Shown here: in pieces, positions 5,691 through 12,762 of the stretch
How positions within the stretch are numbered: the first letter of the stretch is position 1
Layout of the letters: each line of letters begins with the position of its first letter
Assembly: GCA_947174725.1 (NCBI GenBank)
Contig: CAMWKA010000020.1
Span: forward strand, 1 to 12,762
Direction of reading: 5' to 3'
Source: an uncultured Lachnospiraceae bacterium
Lineage (GTDB): Bacteria; Bacillota; Clostridia; Lachnospirales; Lachnospiraceae
DNA: 12,762 nucleotides
Notes under the pieces: model-generated
Seen by the model: the letters and a program-made list of their open reading frames with translations, nothing else
Told to the model about the DNA's origin: nothing
Database searches by the model: none
Program-made: the position numbers and the translations under genes

Positions 5691-6599
5691 ATGATTACGG
5701 ATCGTACAGACTACAGAGATAAAGGGCCGGTTGTTTCGGTCATCATGGGAGTTTATAACCAATGCAATCAGGTCGAACTGCTGCAGGCGGTCAATTCTAT
5801 TCTGTTACAGACTTTTCAGGATTTTGAATTCATTATTTACGACGACGGAAGCGTCGGAAAATCAGCAGAATACATCAGGAATCTGATTTATCATGACCGG
5901 AGGATCCGTGTTATCCGAAATGAGGAGAACATGGGTCTGGCTTTTTCATTGAACCGGTGTATCGGCGAAGCCAGAGGTAAATATCTTGCAAGGATGGATG
6001 CGGATGATATCTCTCTTCCCGACCGTCTGAAAAAGGAAGTTGATTTTCTGGAACACCATCCGGAATACGCATGGGTGGGAAGCAACGCAGACGTCTTTGA
6101 CCATGAAAATATCTGGGGGACGCTGGTGATGGCAGAGGAGCCGAACCAGTATAATTTTCTGCCGTTTTCTCCGTTTATCCACCCTACCGTGATGTTCCGG
6201 CGGGAACTGTTTGCAGGCGGCGGTGGTTATGCCGTTGCGCAGGAAACGCTGCGCTGTGAGGATTATGAACTATTCCTGCGCCTGTACCGGCAGGGACTTC
6301 GGGGCTGTAATCTGCAAGAGAAGCTGCTGTTGTACCGTCAGAGCGCGTCATCCTATAAAAAGAGAACCTGGCGGACAAGGTGGAATGAAACAAAAATAAG
6401 AGCGAGGTATTTTCCGGAAATGGACATTCCGAGAGGAAAGCAGCTTTTGTATATGGCGAGACCGCTGGCTACAGGACTGCTGCCTTACCGGATGGTTGCC
6501 TATTACAAGAAAAGACATCTGCTTTCCACGGCGGATTCTATTGAGGAAGATATGAAAAATCTACATACTTCTGTCATCTGTCCGGATTATAATTTCTGA
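5691..6599 (+). CDS. GT2-family glycosyltransferase
   Basis: A 302-residue inverting GT-A glycosyltransferase, expected to add one sugar to the growing glycan on the cytoplasmic membrane face. The motifs are clear: VVSVIMGVYN (14-23) at the nucleotide-binding strand, DDG (51-53), the metal-binding DADD (103-106) in ARMDADDISLPDR, and ED (190-191) in RCEDYELFLRL near the likely catalytic base. No membrane segments are seen. AAAGGA lies 6 nt before the ATG. It sits just after a terminator, 8 nt ahead of the next gene. Donor and acceptor sugars cannot be assigned. The length is normal for small capsule-type GT2 enzymes, with no sign of damage. Confidence 0.9.
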   Translation: MITDRTDYRDKGPVVSVIMGVYNQCNQVELLQAVNSILLQTFQDFEFIIYDDGSVGKSAEYIRNLIYHDRRIRVIRNEENMGLAFSLNRCIGEARGKYLARMDADDISLPDRLKKEVDFLEHHPEYAWVGSNADVFDHENIWGTLVMAEEPNQYNFLPFSPFIHPTVMFRRELFAGGGGYAVAQETLRCEDYELFLRLYRQGLRGCNLQEKLLLYRQSASSYKKRTWRTRWNETKIRARYFPEMDIPRGKQLLYMARPLATGLLPYRMVAYYKKRHLLSTADSIEEDMKNLHTSVICPDYNF

Positions 6600-6607
6600 G
6601 GCGGCTC

Positions 6608-7852
6608 ATGAAGCAGGAAACGAAATTTGAGGAAATATGGGCGCCGGCGCTGATTTCCTATACGGACTGGGTATTAAAGAAAGCGCTTTCCCTGAAGATA
6701 CATAAATTATACTTTCTGGCAAGGGACGCGAGGATGGTCTACCAGATCGCGTGCCGGATGACAGAACAGGAAGGACTGCCGCTGACCTGCCGGTATCTGG
6801 AAGGGTCAAGATACGCGTGGCGGATGGCAGAGTTTACTCTGCCGGAGTCGGATCCCGTGGAAAAGATCTGCATGGGAGGCGTTCATGTCACCCTGCGGAA
6901 GATCTTAAGGCGCGGCGGACTGAGCGACAGGGAAGCAGAGGAGGTTGCGGAGCGTCTGGGAAAGCGGAGGGAGCTGGACCATACGCTCAGCTACGCGGAT
7001 ACGCAGCGGATGAAGCCCGTGCTATCGGAGTGTGAAGTATTTTGGGAACTGCTGCGCGGTCATGCCGAGGAAGCATATCATAATACCGTCCGGTATCTGG
7101 AACAGGAGGGACTGCCGGAGCAGGAACCCTTTGCCATCGTTGACAGCGGCTGGGTAGGGTCGCTGCAGCTGACGCTGGAGCATCTTCGCGATTCCATGGC
7201 GGGGAGCGGAAGGAGTCCGATCCATGGATTCTATTTCGGGCTGTATGAACTTCCGAAAGACGCTGATCCGGATACGTATCATACTTATTATTTCCGACCA
7301 TATCAGGATATCGAGAAGAAGGTGCATTTTAATAACTGCCTGTTTGAGGCTGTCTGCTCCGCTAAGGAGGGGATGACGGTGGGATACCGGGAAGAAGCCG
7401 GCAGAATGACGCCGGTCTATCAGAACGACCAAAATCCCAACAGCGCGCTTATTGTGAGAAACGAGCTCCTTCTGGAGAAACTGCTGGCGCAGCCGGATAT
7501 AGTGAAATCAATGATACTGCCGCCAGAAGAGGTGCAGAGACGGCTGGAGGGACTGATGAGCAGCCCCACCGATGGGGACGTCAGGGAATACGGCGATTAT
7601 CTGTTTTCCGATGATGTGTCCGACAGCAGCCTTCAGCCGGTAGCGGCGGTTTTGGAGGACAGGGAAATCAAGCACCTTCATGTGCTCAACCGACTGCTGA
7701 TCATGAAAGGGATCAAAAAAGAAGAGTTCCGGGACAGCGCATGGCCGGAGGGAAGCGTGGTACGCGCGGGGAATCAGATCAGCTATCATTTGTTTCAGAT
7801 ACGGATGTATAAACGGCTGGTTTATATCAAGAAAAAACTTAAGAATCGGTAA
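6608..7852 (+). CDS. COG5610-like (HAD-like) glycan-locus protein
   Basis: A 414-residue soluble protein resembling the predicted HAD-superfamily hydrolases (COG5610) often found in surface-polysaccharide clusters. The features seen are LYFLARDARMVYQI (34-47) near the N-terminus, which corresponds to the family's FLARDG block, the segment CRYLEGSRYAWRM (61-73), and FAIVDSGWVGSLQLTL (175-190), the second hallmark block. There is no signal peptide and no membrane span. The classic HAD nucleophile motif DxDx is not obvious, so the hydrolase label is tentative; other proposed roles for such proteins include sugar-phosphate handling. Translation starts 8 nt after the GT2 stop (GAGGCGG upstream), and the ABC permease starts 14 nt after its end, which supports a role in making or finishing the same glycan. 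The biochemical activity is unknown. Confidence 0.7.
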   Translation: MKQETKFEEIWAPALISYTDWVLKKALSLKIHKLYFLARDARMVYQIACRMTEQEGLPLTCRYLEGSRYAWRMAEFTLPESDPVEKICMGGVHVTLRKILRRGGLSDREAEEVAERLGKRRELDHTLSYADTQRMKPVLSECEVFWELLRGHAEEAYHNTVRYLEQEGLPEQEPFAIVDSGWVGSLQLTLEHLRDSMAGSGRSPIHGFYFGLYELPKDADPDTYHTYYFRPYQDIEKKVHFNNCLFEAVCSAKEGMTVGYREEAGRMTPVYQNDQNPNSALIVRNELLLEKLLAQPDIVKSMILPPEEVQRRLEGLMSSPTDGDVREYGDYLFSDDVSDSSLQPVAAVLEDREIKHLHVLNRLLIMKGIKKEEFRDSAWPEGSVVRAGNQISYHLFQIRMYKRLVYIKKKLKNR

Positions 7853-7866
7853 GAGGGATCCGACGG

Positions 7867-8640
7867 ATGAATGTGGAGAATATCAAGCGGTATCTTTTTG
7901 TAATGAAAGAGCTGGTTGGCAGGGAAGTGAAAAGGAAATATGTCAGATCGTATCTCGGTATCCTGTGGAGCGTATTAAATCCGCTGCTGTCCATGGTGGT
8001 CATGAGTCTGATCTTCTCCACGATCTTTAAACGGTCCATAGAAAATTTCCCGATTTATTACCTGACGGGAACGATCCTCTGGAATATGTTTACCGGAGCC
8101 ACCGATTCGGCAATGACGGCGCTGGTGGACAATAAAAATCTTATGACAAGGACAAAGCTGCCGAAGCAGATCTTTCCACTGTCCAGGATCCTGACTTCGC
8201 TGGTGAATTTTGGGTTTTCGCTGATTGCCTATGTAGCCATCGCGGCGTTCTTTATGATCACGCCGTCCATCCATCTGGTGGCATTTCCGGCAATCGTACT
8301 GTTGCTGTTGCTTTTTTCTACCGGGATAGGCTACCTGCTAGCCATTGCCTATTCTTTTATGCCGGATGTAAAATACCTGTATACGATCCTGCTACAGCTT
8401 TGGATGTATCTGTGCGCAATCTTTTATCCGGTGAATCTGCTTAGCCCGCAGATGCAGCTGGTGATAGGGATGAACCCTATCTATATCTACATTGCGGCGG
8501 CAAGGGACTGTGTGATGTATCATGCGTGGCCTCAGACGGTGCAGTGGATCAAGATGCTGGGCTGGGGGATCGGCATGTTCGTATTTGGGAGTCTGGTATT
8601 TAGGGCCAATAAGGATAAAATTTTGATTCAGAATATGTAA
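7867..8640 (+). CDS. ABC-2 type polysaccharide export permease (Wzm/TagG-like)
   Basis: A 257-residue integral membrane protein, the channel half of an ABC exporter that moves a lipid-linked glycan across the membrane. It opens with the cytoplasmic amphipathic start typical of the family (ELVGREVKRKYVRSYLGILWSVLNPLL, here shown only in part as SYLGILWSVLNPL, 39-51), followed by about six membrane spans, with PVNLLSP in the last third and a final span before the short tail. Length and layout match Wzm, TagG and RfbA permeases, which act as dimers with two ATPase subunits. The ribosome site AGAGGG lies 9 nt before the ATG. Its ATPase partner is the next gene (8840), separated by about 200 nt of AT-rich repeats. 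Use of an ABC exporter means no Wzx/Wzy pair is needed, and none is seen here. Confidence 0.9.
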   Translation: MNVENIKRYLFVMKELVGREVKRKYVRSYLGILWSVLNPLLSMVVMSLIFSTIFKRSIENFPIYYLTGTILWNMFTGATDSAMTALVDNKNLMTRTKLPKQIFPLSRILTSLVNFGFSLIAYVAIAAFFMITPSIHLVAFPAIVLLLLLFSTGIGYLLAIAYSFMPDVKYLYTILLQLWMYLCAIFYPVNLLSPQMQLVIGMNPIYIYIAAARDCVMYHAWPQTVQWIKMLGWGIGMFVFGSLVFRANKDKILIQNM

Positions 8641-8674
8641 ATTCGGAATCGGTAAATTGAAATTTGGAAGCAGT

Positions 8675-8749
8675 GAATTTGGAATTAGTGAATTTGGAAT
8701 TAGTGAATTTGAAATGAGTAAATTTGAAATGAGTAAATTTTTAAATTAG
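8675..8749. repeat. 15-bp tandem repeat between the two exporter genes
   Basis: Two perfect copies of GAATTTGGAATTAGT (8675-8689, 8690-8704) are followed by GAATTTGAAATGAGT, AAATTTGAAATGAGT and a decayed copy ending near 8749. Looser relatives extend left to about 8641 and right to about 8800. The array sits between exporter permease and ATPase. Such repeats can change copy number by slippage and so alter spacing or mRNA structure. Read in the ATPase frame it gives SEFGI/SEFEM pentapeptides, but stops at 8747, 8756 and 8762 separate it from that gene, so I treat it as non-coding. Confidence 0.8.
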
Positions 8750-8839
8750 AAAAATTGAAATTAAGCAAATTGGAAAGATCAAAAGTTGGAATTTAGAAAG
8801 TCAAATGATGTGAATAGAAGAAGGTATGGTTATTTAATT

Positions 8840-10615
8840 ATGAAAAGGAGATTTCCGGCGGCGGTCATTCTGCTGGCGGTCATTGTACTGCTGATAGATC
8901 CGCCTGTCGTCTGGGCAGCGGAAGCAAACGCGCATTTCGGTTCCATCAGTTATACACATTCTACCGGGGAAGTATTTAATCTCGGGGTCTATATGGATTC
9001 GGCGGAGGCTTTTACGGAATATTCCATCATACTCTCTTATGATCCTGCCCGTGTGGAATATGTTTCTGGCGCGATTAGCGGCGGTGAAGGAACGGTGGTG
9101 CTGGGCGGTGTTTTTGAGGGCGGAACCGATTTTGTCAAGACGATGCTGCAGTTTAGGGCGCTTGTAGCGGGGGATACGTCCTTTGTGATCGCAGAGGCGA
9201 CGGCTGTAGATGCGGAGGGCAATGCCTTCGATATCGTCAGTCAGGGAGCGGCGCCGCTGTCGATACGGGATAATACGCCGGTTTATCTGGATGGAATCAA
9301 TATCGGTGGACAGCCGCTGGAAGGATTTGATCCGGAAACCTTCACCTATGAGCTGCAGGTGCCTTATGAGACGGAGGCGCTGGAGGTAGAGGCGCTGGGA
9401 TATGAGGCGGAAATATCAGAGACTGCTCTTGAGGTAGGGGAAAATACCATTGACATACGCCTGACCAGTCCGGGCGGAACGCAGACAATTTATGATCTGC
9501 ATGTTACCAGAGAGGAAAAGATCGCCGAGACAGAGGAGACGGCGTCGGAAGGGCTGACCGGAGAGGCGGAAGGGCTGACCGGAGGAGTGGAAGGAGCTGG
9601 GGCGGAATCCCAGACCGGGGAAGGTCAGACTACAGATGCGGCGCAGGCGGAGGGAGAGGCGCAGACCGGGGAGATCCTGGCTGCGGAGACAGAATATGAA
9701 GCTTTAGGCATGAGAAGTCTGCTGACCGGTATGTTAAAGCAAAGGGACGTCTATATCACAGTCATCTTTATTGTGCTGGCGGCGGTGGGCATCGCCGTGT
9801 TCCAGACGTATCGGGAATATTCCGAAGAATCGGCAGGGAACAAAGAAGAGATAGGGCGGGGAGAAACCTTTGGGTGGAAGGACCCGATCATCGCGGTAGA
9901 GGACGTCTGCATGGATTTTAAGGTTGCCATGCAGAGTGTCTCCGGCGTCAAGGAATGGATGATCAAGAAACTTGGGGGCAAAATCAGCTACCGGACGTTG
10001 CACGCCCTAAGCCACATTTCTTTTTTTGTGTATCCGGGGGAGGTCATCGGTATCATCGGAACCAATGGATCCGGTAAATCCACATTGTTAAAGATTATAT
10101 CCGGCGCGCTTACGCCCACCTCGGGGTTTGTGAAGGTAGACCGCAGCAAGATACAGCTTCTAACGCTGGGAACGGGCTTTGATATGGAGCTGACCGCCAG
10201 AGAGAATGTTTATCTGAACGGTTCCGTCATCGGCTACAGCCGGGAATTTATCGACGAGCATTATAATGACATCGTGGAATTTGCGGAACTGGAGGGCTTT
10301 ATGGAAGAAAAGGTGAAGAACTTTTCTTCCGGTATGGTTTCCCGTCTGGGATTCGCTATCGCGACGGCGGGAGACGCGGCGGAGATCCTGATCTTAGACG
10401 AAGTCCTTTCCGTGGGGGATGAATTTTTCAGGAAGAAATCCCTTGCGAGGATCAAGGAGATGATCCACGGCGGTTCCACAGTGCTGATGGTGTCCCATGG
10501 GATGGGAACGATCATGGAGAACTGCAACAGAGCGGTGTGGATCGAGAAAGGGAAGCTTATGATGATGGGGGATGTTAAGAGGGTGTGTGAGGCGTACCAG
10601 AGGATGAAAGGGTAA
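8840..10615 (+). CDS. Chimeric ABC exporter ATPase with extracellular cohesin-like and cadherin-like domains
   Basis: A 591-residue protein joining an exported sensor-like half to a cytoplasmic ATPase. In order: signal peptide (1-27), cohesin-like beta domain (about 30-145, with ILSYDPARVEYVSG), cadherin-like beta-sandwich (about 147-224, YLDGINIGG to LHVTRE), Glu/Gly/Thr-rich linker (about 225-300), one membrane span (304-324), then a TagH/Wzt-type ATPase (about 350-591). The ATPase is complete: Walker A GTNGSGKST (407-415), signature SSGMV (496-500), Walker B LILDE (D520, E521) and H-loop H553. Predicted topology is outside-to-inside. The ATPase would power the permease encoded upstream. 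The ATG at 8840 fits the signal peptide but has no close ribosome site (AGAAGG lies 15 nt away); a TTG at 8786 with GGAAAG would add 18 residues. The outer domains may bind the exported glycan or a surface partner. Confidence 0.88.
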   Translation: MKRRFPAAVILLAVIVLLIDPPVVWAAEANAHFGSISYTHSTGEVFNLGVYMDSAEAFTEYSIILSYDPARVEYVSGAISGGEGTVVLGGVFEGGTDFVKTMLQFRALVAGDTSFVIAEATAVDAEGNAFDIVSQGAAPLSIRDNTPVYLDGINIGGQPLEGFDPETFTYELQVPYETEALEVEALGYEAEISETALEVGENTIDIRLTSPGGTQTIYDLHVTREEKIAETEETASEGLTGEAEGLTGGVEGAGAESQTGEGQTTDAAQAEGEAQTGEILAAETEYEALGMRSLLTGMLKQRDVYITVIFIVLAAVGIAVFQTYREYSEESAGNKEEIGRGETFGWKDPIIAVEDVCMDFKVAMQSVSGVKEWMIKKLGGKISYRTLHALSHISFFVYPGEVIGIIGTNGSGKSTLLKIISGALTPTSGFVKVDRSKIQLLTLGTGFDMELTARENVYLNGSVIGYSREFIDEHYNDIVEFAELEGFMEEKVKNFSSGMVSRLGFAIATAGDAAEILILDEVLSVGDEFFRKKSLARIKEMIHGGSTVLMVSHGMGTIMENCNRAVWIEKGKLMMMGDVKRVCEAYQRMKG

Positions 10616-10619
10616 GGAA

Positions 10620-12047
10620 ATGGTTGTACAATCTGTCGTATTTCCTAATAATGTATGTGCAGATACGGAATTGTACTTTCGCACAAATAGTAATGTAAAT
10701 CTTGAGAATGAACATATCTATATGCTTCCAAATGGGAAACTGACCACAGATACATATATGAATTTGTTTGATGCAACGGTTTGGCAGGAATACACAGGAA
10801 TTAAAAAATGGAAGATTATTTTTCAAGCTTCTGGTTTCGGAAGGGTGAAGCTTAAGACAGGGAATACCACTGTTGCGGAGTTAGAGATAGATTGCGCTAA
10901 GATGAGTGAAAAGCAGATAGCGTTTACATGCGACTCTAATGATTCATGGTTTTATTTAGATGTGGAATCATTAGATAGAATGGAACTGTCAGACATAGGG
11001 ATTTTAACAAATGAAGCAGATAAAGAGATAGAAGAGGTATGTCTTGCTTTAAATATCTGCACATACCATCGGCAGGAGGCTTTATATCATTCTTTGGATG
11101 TAATCCGAAGCAGCAGATTTTTCCAAACGGATGACTCATTATATGGGAAATTGCAGGTTTATGTGGTGGACAATGCTTCGGAAATATCCATGCCGGAAGA
11201 AGAGTTTATATCTGTCTATCATAATCCAAATACCGGAGGTTCAGGTGGATTTACAAGAGGACTTGTTGAGATTAGGAAGACATTGCCCAAGAATGGCATT
11301 ACACATGTAGTTTTTATGGACGATGATGTGGAATTTATACCTGAGACACTCTACAGACTATATATGTTGCTATCTTTGATGAAAGAAGAGTATAGGGATG
11401 AAGTGGTTGCCGGGCGAATGTTTCGGATGGATGACAGAAAAGTACAGTATACGGCGGCTGAAATTTGGAACAGAGGAGATATTAAGCATCTTGGTTTAAA
11501 TGCAGATATGACACAGTTAAGTGTGTTGTCAAATGTAAATGATAATACTAATGCGGAATATGGGGGGTGGTGGTTTTGCTGCTTCCCGATAGGGTTTGTA
11601 AAAGAGAATGATCCATTGCCATTTTTCTTGCATTGTGATGATGTGGAATATGGATTGCGTCATGGGGGGACACCAATTATATTGAATGGGATTCAAGTGT
11701 GGCATGAAACATACGAATACAGGCAGAGTCCGGTGATTGCTTATTATGATACAAGAAATACCTTATTTGTAAACGAAATGTATGAAATGCCTGCTAAAAA
11801 TAAAGAATTAATCGAAAACTGGAAGAAGAAAATTACCATACCACATGAGCAAAAGGATTACCTTATGGAATATATGATAATACGTGGAGCATGGGATTTT
11901 TTAAAAGGAATTACATGGTTAAAAACATGTAAAAGTGAATCTTTGCATAAAACACTAGCAAAGAAAAAGGAAAATAGAATCCTAAATGCAGTATTTTGGA
12001 GACTGACTTTTTTAAAATTGAAATATAACCTAAAAATAAGATCTTAA
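10620..12047 (+). CDS. GlfT2-like galactofuranosyltransferase (GT2)
   Basis: A 475-residue inverting glycosyltransferase resembling GlfT2, which polymerises galactofuranose from UDP-Galf. An N-terminal beta-rich domain (about 1-135) is followed by a GT-A domain: LNICTYHRQ (144-152), VVDNAS (182-187), NPNTGGSGGFTRG (202-214), the metal-binding DDD (234-236) in VFMDDDVEF, the YGGWWFCCFP block (314-323), the catalytic-type HCDDVEYGLR (338-347) and VWHE (360-363). Together these blocks are diagnostic for GlfT2-type enzymes. AAAGGG lies 7 nt upstream of the ATG, overlapping the end of the ATPase gene, whose stop is only 4 nt before this start. The gene is clearly more AT-rich than all operon genes before it. 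No UDP-galactopyranose mutase (glf) gene is in the window, so the donor must come from elsewhere, or the sugar differs. Confidence 0.88.
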   Translation: MVVQSVVFPNNVCADTELYFRTNSNVNLENEHIYMLPNGKLTTDTYMNLFDATVWQEYTGIKKWKIIFQASGFGRVKLKTGNTTVAELEIDCAKMSEKQIAFTCDSNDSWFYLDVESLDRMELSDIGILTNEADKEIEEVCLALNICTYHRQEALYHSLDVIRSSRFFQTDDSLYGKLQVYVVDNASEISMPEEEFISVYHNPNTGGSGGFTRGLVEIRKTLPKNGITHVVFMDDDVEFIPETLYRLYMLLSLMKEEYRDEVVAGRMFRMDDRKVQYTAAEIWNRGDIKHLGLNADMTQLSVLSNVNDNTNAEYGGWWFCCFPIGFVKENDPLPFFLHCDDVEYGLRHGGTPIILNGIQVWHETYEYRQSPVIAYYDTRNTLFVNEMYEMPAKNKELIENWKKKITIPHEQKDYLMEYMIIRGAWDFLKGITWLKTCKSESLHKTLAKKKENRILNAVFWRLTFLKLKYNLKIRS

Positions 12048-12074
12048 TAAAATCGGTCGGAGGTATTGAAATAC

Positions 12075-12668
12075 ATGAACAAAAATATATCAGATAATAA
12101 AAATGACTTGAGTATTAAAATATTAGTTACTTACCATAAAAAAGATGCATTACTGAAGAACAAGGTATTTACACCCATAAATGCCGGACGGAAAATTGCA
12201 AAAGAAAACCATAACCCCGACTTAAAATGGTTGACTGATAATTGCATCGGAGATGACACGGGGGATAACATATCTGAGAAAAATTTAATGTATAATGAGA
12301 TGACCTCTATATATTGGGCTTGGAAGAATTATGATACACTTGGAAACCCAGATTATATTGGACATTTCCACTATCGTCGGCATTTATGCTTTATGGATTC
12401 AGATAAATCCGTACTGGAAATGGACAATATTGGTAAGAATTATATTTATAGGCAGCTTGGTTTTGATGAAAAAAAGATTCAAAGATTATGTCAGGAATAT
12501 GATTTAATTGCACCTATGCCCCAATGGAGAAATTCTGCTTATGAGCATTTTGAACGTAATTTTGATATTGAGGAATTGGAAACAGCAATCAACGTCCTAA
12601 AAGAACAATATCCTATGTATTATCAAAGTGCAAAAGAATATCTTGACGATAACAAACTATATTTCTGC
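12075..12668 (+). CDS. DUF4422 putative glycosyltransferase, cut by the contig end
   Basis: The first 198 codons of a DUF4422-family protein, a family common in capsule and exopolysaccharide loci and thought to be glycosyltransferases. Family blocks visible are KILVTYHKKD near the start, the DDTGDNISEKN block, NEMTSIYWAWKN, and IGHFHYRRH, which corresponds to the conserved GxxHYRRY motif; the last genomic residues YFC fit the start of the usual YFCNMF block. The ATG at 12075 has GGAGG 11 nt upstream; a TTG at 12066 is too close to that site. An apparent stop at 12687-12689 lies in adapter sequence and is not real, so the 3' part is simply missing. The gene shares the AT-rich composition of its neighbour upstream and starts 27 nt after it. 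Confidence 0.85.
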
Positions 12669-12762
12669 ATGTCTCTTATACAAATCTGACGCTGCCGACA
12701 ACTTAATAGGAGTAGATCTCGGTGGTCTACGTATCATTAAAAAAAAAATTAGTGGGGGGGGG
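12669..12762. other. Non-genomic tail: Illumina Nextera adapter, index, poly-A and poly-G
   Basis: Bases 12670-12701 match the Nextera mosaic end and Read 1 adapter read-through with few errors (GTCTCTTATACA, then ATCTGACGCTGCCGAC). Bases 12702-12709 (CTTAATAG) sit at the 8-base i5 index position; the reverse complement CTATTAAG is, from memory, Nextera index S518. Bases 12710-12738 match the P5 end (GTAGATCTCGGTGGTC and GTATCATT). Poly-A then poly-G follow, as expected when a read runs past the fragment on a two-colour instrument. This stretch should be trimmed. Confidence 0.96.

Noticed and set aside
8639..8749. Small gene made of SEFGI-type pentapeptide repeats
   Set aside because: It has no start codon with a ribosome site, and it is explained by translating a 15-bp tandem repeat. 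It ends at a stop before the ATPase gene.
8641..8800. CRISPR array
   Set aside because: The 15-bp units are directly adjacent with no unique spacers and they decay gradually. This is a simple tandem repeat.
12066..12689. A complete or frameshifted DUF4422 gene ending at 12689
   Set aside because: The stop codon lies in adapter sequence. The gene is truncated by the contig end, not by mutation, so it is reported as partial rather than as a pseudogene.

Overview
The window looks like one end of a draft-assembly contig from a Gram-positive gut-type Clostridium relative, most likely Lachnospiraceae. The grounds are strong AGGAGG-type ribosome sites, a class B sortase with an SPKTG-type anchored substrate, an LCP (LytR-CpsA-Psr) ligase, a DUF4422 protein, and moderate GC with AT-rich intergenic DNA. 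No species can be named from the sequence alone.

Left region (1-1753). After about 500 bases without a convincing gene (hairpins and a terminator only), there is an element of about 1.18 kb bounded by near-perfect 27-bp inverted repeats (502-528 and 1652-1678, 26/27 identical). Each repeat is itself a dyad with a 7-bp asymmetric centre. Between them lie a tyrosine recombinase gene (minus strand) and an outward-facing promoter with a consensus -35 (TTGACA, 1569-1574) and a near-consensus -10 (TATACT, 1591-1596). This is the architecture of a self-contained invertible promoter switch. In the orientation shown, the promoter points into the downstream operon (ON).

Right region (1754-12668). A co-directional, tightly packed surface-glycan operon follows: GT4 glycosyltransferase, class B sortase, LCP ligase, a small secreted protein with an SPKTG sorting signal, GT2 glycosyltransferase, a COG5610-type HAD-like protein, an ABC-2 glycan exporter permease, its ATPase, a GlfT2-like galactofuranosyltransferase, and a DUF4422 putative glycosyltransferase cut by the contig end. 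The ATPase is unusual: it carries a signal peptide, a cohesin-like domain, a cadherin-like beta-sandwich, an acidic linker and one membrane span ahead of a TagH/Wzt-type ATPase. From 10620 onward the base composition becomes clearly more AT-rich, suggesting a mosaic locus.

Working model (inference): a recombinase-controlled switch turns on a locus that builds a galactofuranose-containing glycan, exports it by an ABC transporter with an extracellular sensing or binding domain, and attaches it by LCP chemistry to the wall or to the sortase-anchored Ser/Thr-rich protein. The last 94 bases (about 12669-12762) are not genomic: they read as an Illumina Nextera adapter with index, poly-A and poly-G, so the final stop codon is an artefact.
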